Assembly: GCA_949592205.1 (NCBI GenBank)
Contig: CATIUR010000001.1
Location: forward strand, 14,895,501 to 14,959,500
Direction: 5' to 3'
From: Helichrysum umbraculigerum
Lineage: Eukaryota > Streptophyta > Magnoliopsida > Asterales > Asteraceae
DNA length: 64,000 nt
The notes below the pieces were generated by a model. That model saw only the letters and a program-made list of their open reading frames with translations, was not told the DNA's origin and did no database searches. Position 1 is the first letter of the stretch. The number at the start of each line of letters is the position of its first letter. Positions 56,586 through 64,000 of the stretch are shown here, one piece after another. Both the position numbers and the translations under genes were made by a program.

Positions 56586-59500
56586 AAACCAGCATATATA
56601 TTATTGACTCTGGTGCTTCGAGATCCTTTATATCTGAAAGATTCTGTCAAAACTTCTCGATTCCTCTCACAAAGTTAGACACTCCTTTAGATGTTGAAGT
56701 TGCTGATAATAGGATTATATGTGTTGTAAATGTTTTTTGTGGGTGTCAGCTTGAAATCAGTAATGAAATATTTTTCATAAATCTGATTCCTATGCATATG
56801 GGCGAGTTTGACTTTGTAGTAGGCATGGATTGGTTAGGTCAACACCGAGCCATTATTCAATGTGAGAAAAAGATTATTCGAGTCAGCTCGCCTAGTGGTA
56901 AAATAGTTGATATATATGGTGAAAAGAGGAAATCTTCTTTATCTATCTGTACATATGCTCGTGCTAAACATCATTTGCTACATGGCTGTCACGCCTTTTT
57001 GGCACATGTGGTAGATACTCAGAAATCAGTTCCTAAATTGGAAGATATTCCTGTAGTAAATGAGTTTTCAGATGTATTTCCCGACGAGCTACCGGGTATT
57101 CCACCCGATAGGAAAGTTGAATTTCGCATTGATTTGGTACCTGGAGCCACTCCTATCGCTAAAACTCCCTATAGACTTGCCCCCTCAGAAATGCAAAAGT
57201 TGATGAAACAATTGCATGAATCACTGGATAAGGGTTTCATTCGCCCAAGTAGTTCGCCATGGGGAGCTCCAGTACTCTTTGTTAAAAAGAAAGATGGCAC
57301 CATGAGGATGTGTATTGACTATAGAGAATTGAACAAAGTAACCATCAAAAATAGGTATCCTTTACCTAGGATTGATGACTTGTTCGATCAGTTGTAGGGT
57401 GCTAGTTATTTCTCCAAAATTGATTTACATTCAGGCTATCACCAATTAAAGGTTCGTGATGAAGACAACTCTAAGACTGCTTTCAGAACCAGATATGGGC
57501 ATTATGAATTTGTGGTAATGCCTTTTGGCCTGACAAATGCTCCATCCGCTTTTATGGATCTTATGAATCGGGTATGTCGACCATTACTTGATAGGTCTGT
57601 AATTGTATTCATTGACGATATTCTTATTTATTCAAAGTCAGCTGGTGAGCATGAATTTCATCTCAGGCAAATGTTGCAAATTTTGAGAATTGAAAAGCTT
57701 TATGCTAAATTCTCATAGTGTGAGTTCTGGCTTCTAGAGGTTCAATTTCTGGGGCACGTGATTAATGATCAAGGTATTAAAGTTGATCCTGCTAAGATTG
57801 AAGCAGTGATGAAATGGGAACCTCCAACAACACCTACTGAAGTCAGAAGTTTCTTGGGTCTAGCCGGTTACTACAAACATTTTATCCAAGATTTTTCAAA
57901 TATTACTACTCCTCTCACTAAACTCACCAGAAAGAATGTTAAGTTTGAATGGAATGAGCAAGCTGATCAAGCTTTCCATATTCTTAAACAACAGCTTAGC
58001 CAGGCACCTATCTTAGTACTTCCTGATGATACTGAAGATATGCTGGTTTTCTGTGACGCTTCATATAATGGTTTAGGTTGTGTTCTGATGCAACGTGGCA
58101 AAGTAATTGCTTATGCATCAAGACGGCTTAAGGATCATGAAAAGAATTATCCAACTCATGATCTTGAGTTGGCGGCGGTTGTTTTTGCCTTGAAACTTTG
58201 GAGGCATTATCTTTATGGCGTAAAGTGTACTATTTACACTGATCATAAAAGTCTCAAATACTTTTTCGATCAGCGGGATTTAAATATGAGGCAGCGATGT
58301 TGGCTTGATTTGGTTAAAGACTACGATTGTGAAATTCTTTATCATCCTGGAAAAGCTAACGTTGTTGCTGATACACTTAGTCGGAAAGCCATTCAGCCGC
58401 CTTTGGTTGTCAAATCTCTTAGAATCACTGTTGTTCCTGATTTATTAGAGCAAATAAAGAGTGCACAATTAGAAGCTTGGCAAAAAGGCGACTTTAAAAT
58501 AGAACGCATCAAAGGTCAAATTCAAAATTTTGTTGATGACTTTCGTGGGTTAAAGACAAGATATGGAAGAATTTGGATTCCTAACTCAATCGAGTAAAAG
58601 AAGTTGTTGCTTGATGAAGCTCATAAATCCAGATATTCTATTCACCCTGGTGCTACGAATTTTTACCATAATCTAAAATCAAACTTCTGGTGGCCAGGTA
58701 TGAAGAGAGAAATTATAAAATATGTCGAAAAATGCTTAACTTGCTTACAGGTAAAAGCTGAACATCAGAAACCATATGGTAAATTACAACCATTAGATAT
58801 ACCTGTTTAGAAGTGGGAGCATATCACAATGGATTTCATCACCAAATTGCCTAAAACGCAACGGCAACATGATGCAATTTGGGTGATTGTGGATCGTCTA
58901 ACAAAAAGTGCCTTGTTCTTACCCATTAAGGAAACTTTCTCTTCAGAAGCTCTTGCAGATTTGTTTATACGTGAAGTGGTAGCCCGTCATGGTACTCCTG
59001 TATCTATTGTCTCCGATAGAGATACTAGATTTACCTAACGATTTTGGACGAAATTGCTGGAAGATATGGGTACTCGTGTTAATTTTAGCACCGCCTATCA
59101 CCCTCAAACTGACGGCCAGAGTGAAAGAACGATCCAAACTCTAGAAGACATGTTAAGGGCGTGTGTTATTGATTTTGGTGGTAGCTGGGATTCACATTTG
59201 CCATTGATGGAATTTTCTTATAATAACAGCTATCACTCGAGTATGAAAATGCCACCTTATGAAATGCTTATGGAAGGAAATGCAGAACTCCTCTTTGCTG
59301 GGGAGAAATCGGACAGAGAGAATTGGGAAGCACTGATATTGTTCAATTGACTACTGAAAAGATTAATCAAGTCAGAGAACGGTTAAAAGCTGCCCAAGAT
59401 AGACAAAAGTCATATGCTGATAACAGAAGGCGTTCGATAGAATTTCAGGTTGGTGACAAAGTGATGTTGAAAGTGTCTTCCTGGAAAGGAATAATTCGAT

Positions 59501-59892
59501 TCAGAAAGCTAGGCAAATTGGGTCCACGATTTATTGGTCCTTTCAAAATCCTTGCTAGAGTCGGAAATGTAGCTTACCGCCTTGAGCTACCCGACAAATT
59601 AGCAGGAACTCATAATACATTCCACATGTCATTTCTTCGAAAATATCTAGTTGATGAATCTGCGTATATTCCATTGGAATTAATTGAAATTAACCATCAG
59701 TTGAATTATGTTGAACAACCTATCTCTATTCTCGACGAAAAAGCTACTAAACTGAGGAACAAGGAATTGAGAATGTTCAAAGTCCAACGGAAGCATCGAA
59801 AAGGTTCTGAAATCACGTGGGAACCAGAAGAAGAAGTCATCCATTTCTATCCTTCGTTATATCAGGAATGGATTGTGAGGACACAATCCTAA
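56586..59892 (+). pseudogene. pol: H2 pol: protease, RT, RNase H, integrase, chromodomain-like end, broken
   Basis: The same one-base loss as in H1 lies near 56597, before IDSGASRSFI. RT: RMCIDYRELNK, MPFGLTNAPSAFM, FIDDILIYSKS. RNase H: FCDASYNGLGC. Integrase: HPGATNFYHNLK, SDRDTRF, HPQTDGQSERT. End: KVQRKHRKGSEITWEPEEE, resembling the C-terminal chromodomain of plant chromoviruses. Stops TAG 57395-57397 and TAA 58595-58597 are shared with H1; 57716-57718, 58808-58810 and 59036-59038 are private, as is a frameshift near 59269. Confidence 0.9.
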
Positions 59893-59908
59893 ATTGGTGG
59901 AGGATAGT

Positions 59909-60542
59909 TGTAACATCCTATTTTCGTAAGTTCTGAATTTTATTATATGGAAATATAAATATATGTGTTATATTAATTGAATATGTGTATTTATAGGTAT
60001 ATGTATATGTAATATTACTTGACCTTGTAAATATATGAATACATATATTATACATAGATATATATGTAGTAGATAGTAATATAAGTTTAAGGAATGAAAT
60101 GGAAATTTTGTAAGTAGTGGGTCTGTCCAGACAGGAATCGCGACGCGACTAGGGGAGGATCGCAACGCGATTTGCTCGTTCACAGAAACATAATTAAAAC
60201 CTCCAGCGACTTCCAGATTAGATTAAACCCGAAAATAATATCAAAACTTCGACCAGAGCTTGAAAGATGGCGATTTTTTGAAATTACAAGTTATTGTTCT
60301 CATTATTAAGCCTAAGAGCATCATAGTGGACTCCAAATCACTCCTCTAGCTAATTACAAGGTATGAATCACTAGTTCATTGTAAAATCAGATTAGGGTTT
60401 GATTATTTTGTAAAACCTAAGTATTGATATTTATTATATGATTAAATTAGTAATGTATAAGTGTTGTACCAATGATAGATAGATATATTATGATGTTGTT
60501 ATGATGAAAGTAAGTTAGGGCCTAGAATTAGTAAACCCTAAG
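59909..60542 (+). repeat. 3' LTR of H2, first 634 bp
   Basis: Near-identical to the start of the middle LTR; cut at ..AACCCTAAG by element D. Candidate TSD CTAAG (60538-60542). Confidence 0.9.
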
Positions 60543-61081
60543 TGTTGAGACCTGAGATATTGTCATATCTGCTCAGAATACAAGTATGATTGCCGCTGAT
60601 AGAAGAAGTTCACCACTGTTAGAGTTTTTGTATTGACAGTGCCACTGTCAATTAGTTTTAGTCTAACAGTGCCACTGTTGAACGTGTAACTTTTATTGTG
60701 TATATACTCAACCTCTGTTAGTAATATACGAGTACTAACCCTGTTAGTTATATAGACAACCACTGTTGGTTAGATATAGTCGGTTAGAGAGAATTATGGA
60801 ATAGATAGGATTCTATATTAGTTTGATTATGTAAAGGACTCTATATGTTATAAATAGAGATCCTGTGAAACCCTAGATAGATACGAGTCATTCTAGTTCT
60901 TAGCTTCAAGGTTGTAAACCCTAACACAATTGTGTGTTCGTATTATTGATAATAATATTGAAGCTTTTGGTTAAATATTATTTTTACAAGTTTGTTCTTC
61001 AAGTTATTAATAAACTATTCCGCAAGCTTATTAATAATCAATCAAAGTAATACATACTAAGATCTCATACTGGGATCATCA
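60543..61081 (+). repeat. 5' LTR of element D (539 bp)
   Basis: TGTTGAGAC .. GGGATCATCA. TATA box TATAAATA at 60849-60856. CCACTGTTAG-type motif copies at about 60591-60770, including CTAACAGTGCCACTGTTGA. Confidence 0.93.
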
Positions 61082-61083
61082 AG

Positions 61084-61095
61084 TGGTATCAGAGC
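61084..61095 (+). promoter_or_regulatory. Primer binding site of element D
   Basis: TGGTATCAGAGC two bases after the LTR; Met-tRNA type. Confidence 0.95.
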
Positions 61096-61159
61096 TTGAT
61101 ATTGCTTTGATCTTGAAGAAGGTAATTGAATTTCACAGCTCTTTTCAACAAATAACAAG

Positions 61160-63787
61160 ATGTCTACTGAAACAATGGAAGGTATACAAGCTACAAAGAT
61201 TCCCATGCTCAAACCTGATGAGTTTGAGCTATGGCAGACTAGGATTAGGCAATACATGTTGCTTACGGATTATATGATGTGGGAGGTGGTTACTAATGGA
61301 CCAAACTATCCTAAGGATGCAGATGGTAAAAAGGAGGAAAGACCACCACCAAAGACTGATGCAGAGAGGAAAGAAAGAGCAACAGAATGGAAGGCATTAA
61401 GTACTCTACTTTTGTCTATTCCTAATGAGTATCAAAGGAAATTTGAAAACTGTGAAGATGCTAAGGTTCTCATGGAGGCCATTGTTAAGAGATTTGGTGG
61501 TAATGACAACACCAAGAAGAATAAGAGATCTCTTCTCAAACAACAATTTGAAAACTTTGCAGGTGTAAAGTCTGAAACTTTGACTCAGACTTTTGACAGA
61601 TTTCAAAAACTTGTGGGTGATCTTGAAAATCACAATGTCAAGATTGATAAGTATGATTTGAATAGGAAGTTTCTAAGATCACTAGGTACAGATTGGAATA
61701 TGTACACTGTGGGACTTAGACAAAGTGCAGATCTTGAAGAAAAGGAGATTGAAGATCTATACAATGATCTGAGAAACTTTGAGCCTGAGGTGTTGGCTCT
61801 AAAACAGCCCAATGGTAGCTCTAACAATGCTGCTTTTGTGTCTGTTGGTGAATCTGGTAGCTGTAGCACATTTGGTGCTAATGATAATGTCTTGGAAGCT
61901 TTCTTTGCAAGTCATGTGAATTCATCCTTAACAACAGAGGATTTGGAACAGGTTAATGAAGAGGATCTTGAAGAGATGGATTTGAGATGGCAGATGGCTA
62001 TGATTACTATAAGGGCAAAAAGGTTTATGCAGAGGTCAGGGAACAGAAACTTTACTTACAAGAGAGATGGTGTAGCTGGTTTTGACAAGAGCAAGGTGGA
62101 GTGTTTCAACTGTCACAAGATGGGACACTTTGCTAGAGAATGCAAGAGCACACAGGCTGGAGGATCTCAGAATACTTCAAATGGTATTGTAAGAAATAGT
62201 TCTGGTCCACAAAGAAGATTGGTACCTGTTCAAAACACCACTTCAGATTCATTGGTTGCACAAGATGGAATGGGAGGATTTGACTGGAGTGACCAGGAAG
62301 AGCTTGTAGTCAAGAATCAAGCTTTAATGGCTGTCACAGAAGAACCAGAGCCTTCAGACATTCCATATGAGGTACAATCTAAATTATGTTCTCCTACATG
62401 CAAGAAAATGGTTAAATTTTATAGGGATCATAATATGGTTGTGTGTAATGAATTGAAAGCTTGTGTGGAAAAGAGTCAACATGCAATTTTAGCTATTGAA
62501 AACTTAGAAAGACAGATAAAAGCTTTTGAAAAAAATGAATCACAATTTCACTTAGATATTAAATATCTGAATTGGGAAAAGAAAGCTTTACAAACAAAAG
62601 TTGATATGCTAAGTGCAAAGTTGGCTGAGGCAATTTCTGATAAAGAGTCAATAAAGTTGAAAGTTGATGAATTGGAAAATTCTTCAAAAGGTGTTCAAAA
62701 CTTAATCAAGTCTCAAATTCATGATAAATTAAAAACTGGATTAGGTTACAACCTTAATGCTGTACCCCCACCTTATAATCATACTTACTTCCCATCTAAA
62801 ATTGAGTTTGACTTAGAAAAACTTAAGGTAGATGTGTCTGAGGAGGTTAAAAAGGTAGATCCAGTAGTTAATTGTGCTAATAATGTAAATTTTGATAAAG
62901 TGGATGTATCTGATTGGACTGAGGAAGATGAGAGTGATAGTGATAGCTCATCTAGTGGTAATTCTATGGATGGTTGTGTTAAGCCTATTACTGGTCTAGT
63001 TTCTGAACTAAATAGTACTAAACTAGAAGAGGGTAAAAAGCTGTTTGTTGAGAAACCAAAGGCTCAGATAGATCAAGTTAGAAAAACCAATAAATCTAGA
63101 TCTGGTCTAGGTTATGTGCACAAAAGAGTCAATCCTGAATCAAAAGATAAGTCAAAAGATAAATCTGAATGTGATAAATGTGCATGTAAATCAAACAGGT
63201 CTGATTTAAATACTGCAAATAATGTAAATAAATCCATTCCCAAGGGTAATCAGAGAAATTGGAACCAATTGGTTTCACAAAGGCTGGGTAATGGGTTTGA
63301 ATGTGTGAAAAGAAAATCATGTTTTATTTGTGGTAGGTATAATCATCTTCAACAGGACTGTTACTACAATCCTAAAAATAATAGGAACAGTGGTAAAGGA
63401 CAAATGTTGAGAATTAAGCCAAACAGAGGCAAGGCTGCAGCCTCTGTTAATGCTACAGCAGTGCCACTGTCAGAGGCTAACAGAGGCAAGACAAGAACAG
63501 GGGAGGGTTTGACCACTGTCAGGCATGGTACCTCTGCTGGTATTAAACATTTCAAAAGAATGTTTATACCAAGTAAAGCTACCACTGCTATGGTAATAAA
63601 TACGAATTTGAAGGTGACCACTGTCAGGTCTAAAACAGATTGTTTTTGGAAACATAAGAATGCATCCGCATCAAAGGTATCCAAAATCAATGGAGCATTG
63701 AGATCAATTACCTTTAAGAGGGTTGATGTCAAAAATGCTCATGGGAAACCCAAAGCCAAATTGGTTTGGGTTCCCAAGAGAAACTAA
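61160..63787 (+). CDS. gag: Element D Gag (875 aa)
   Basis: MSTETMEGIQATKIPML start. Same layout as B Gag: copia gag region, CFNCHKMGHFAREC, coiled coil, acidic Ser-rich part, CFICGRYNHLQQDC, basic motif-bearing tail ending VPKRN. Fully open. TAA 63785-63787 is in the same frame as the following pol sequence, unlike in B where pol is in the -1 frame. Confidence 0.95.
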   Translation: MSTETMEGIQATKIPMLKPDEFELWQTRIRQYMLLTDYMMWEVVTNGPNYPKDADGKKEERPPPKTDAERKERATEWKALSTLLLSIPNEYQRKFENCEDAKVLMEAIVKRFGGNDNTKKNKRSLLKQQFENFAGVKSETLTQTFDRFQKLVGDLENHNVKIDKYDLNRKFLRSLGTDWNMYTVGLRQSADLEEKEIEDLYNDLRNFEPEVLALKQPNGSSNNAAFVSVGESGSCSTFGANDNVLEAFFASHVNSSLTTEDLEQVNEEDLEEMDLRWQMAMITIRAKRFMQRSGNRNFTYKRDGVAGFDKSKVECFNCHKMGHFARECKSTQAGGSQNTSNGIVRNSSGPQRRLVPVQNTTSDSLVAQDGMGGFDWSDQEELVVKNQALMAVTEEPEPSDIPYEVQSKLCSPTCKKMVKFYRDHNMVVCNELKACVEKSQHAILAIENLERQIKAFEKNESQFHLDIKYLNWEKKALQTKVDMLSAKLAEAISDKESIKLKVDELENSSKGVQNLIKSQIHDKLKTGLGYNLNAVPPPYNHTYFPSKIEFDLEKLKVDVSEEVKKVDPVVNCANNVNFDKVDVSDWTEEDESDSDSSSSGNSMDGCVKPITGLVSELNSTKLEEGKKLFVEKPKAQIDQVRKTNKSRSGLGYVHKRVNPESKDKSKDKSECDKCACKSNRSDLNTANNVNKSIPKGNQRNWNQLVSQRLGNGFECVKRKSCFICGRYNHLQQDCYYNPKNNRNSGKGQMLRIKPNRGKAAASVNATAVPLSEANRGKTRTGEGLTTVRHGTSAGIKHFKRMFIPSKATTAMVINTNLKVTTVRSKTDCFWKHKNASASKVSKINGALRSITFKRVDVKNAHGKPKAKLVWVPKRN

Positions 63788-63811
63788 TATTTTCTCTTTT
63801 TATATGTGCAG

Positions 63812-64000
63812 GGCAAGCCGAAGAGCTTATGGCACATTGATTCTGGCTGCTCAAGGCACATGACTGGAGATAGGGAAAAGCTGCAGGACTTCAAAGCATT
63901 TGATGGAGGAGATGTAGCATTTGGCAGCAATCCTAAAGGAGGAAAGATCTCTGGAAAAGGTAAGGTAAAAAGAAGTAAGCTCACTTTCAATGATGTGTAT
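63812..64000 (+). CDS. pol: Element D Pol, N-terminal part (protease), cut by window edge
   Basis: GKPKSLWHIDSGCSRHMTGD and the following GGDVAFGSNPKGG match the protease region of B. Preceded by a T-rich stretch and TATGTGCAG (63803-63811), as in B. Open to the window end. Confidence 0.9.

Larger units (their letters stand above)
53044..60542 (+). mobile_element. Element H2: second gypsy chromovirus-type copy, 3' LTR interrupted by element D
   Basis: Middle LTR, PBS TGGTATCAGAG (54974-54984), gag, pol to 59892, then 3' LTR from 59909 until element D at 60543. Same order and same seven lesions as H1, plus its own. Confidence 0.88.
60543..64000 (+). mobile_element. Element D: Sirevirus-type copia element related to B, right part outside window
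   Basis: 5' LTR, PBS, open gag and the beginning of pol, all in the B arrangement and clearly similar to it. Gag looks over 90% identical by eye. It is inserted in the H2 3' LTR. Confidence 0.95.

Overview
The window is a block of nested LTR retrotransposons from a plant nuclear genome. Every long reading frame belongs to a Ty1/copia or Ty3/gypsy element, apart from one short exon fragment resembling a receptor-like kinase. The type of extra third ORF in the copia elements and the general sequence style suggest a eudicot, probably Asteraceae, but this rests on recall and not on a search. I saw no rRNA or tRNA gene, CRISPR array or intact host gene.

Layout. 1-~11160: element A, a decayed copia element of Sirevirus type (gag, pol, long spacer, third ORF, PPT, 3' LTR), cut on the left by the window edge. 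~11150-14609: element F on the minus strand, a ~2.6 kb LTR with an Athila/Tat-type primer binding site and an unrecognised protein, truncated. 14610-34955: element C, a decayed Sirevirus-type element without its 5' end, split by element B. 15578-27500: element B, a complete 11.9 kb element with identical 5-bp target duplications (ATCTT), 548-bp LTRs differing at two positions, open gag and pol, and a long third ORF. 34956-35132: kinase-like exon fragment, minus strand, abutting C. 35133-36233: a 1.1 kb TRIM-like miniature element, minus strand. 36234-36479: unassigned LTR-like fragment.

36480-60542: two gypsy chromovirus-type copies, H1 and H2, in the order LTR-internal-LTR-internal-LTR with a shared middle LTR; they carry the same seven inactivating lesions. 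In the last codons of H1 pol lies E, a solo LTR of the F family (TSD GGAAC). Inside E lies G (43729-50974, minus strand, TSD GGGGT), a gag-only element with two 2656-bp LTRs differing at six positions. 60543-64000: element D, a relative of B, inserted into the third H LTR and cut by the window edge.

The most interesting features are non-coding. (1) G's LTR holds an array of eight hairpin units whose stems change in a compensatory way around a constant 7-nt loop. (2) The Sirevirus-type elements carry short motifs, related in B, D and C and different in A, scattered over the LTR, the pol-ORF3 spacer and, in B and C, the coding sequence itself. (3) The gag/pol boundary and the pol/ORF3 spacer carry acceptor-like TGCAG or TACAG sites that hint at splicing. 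(4) Three diverged elements share a third ORF with one recurring N-terminal block and one recurring C-terminal block.
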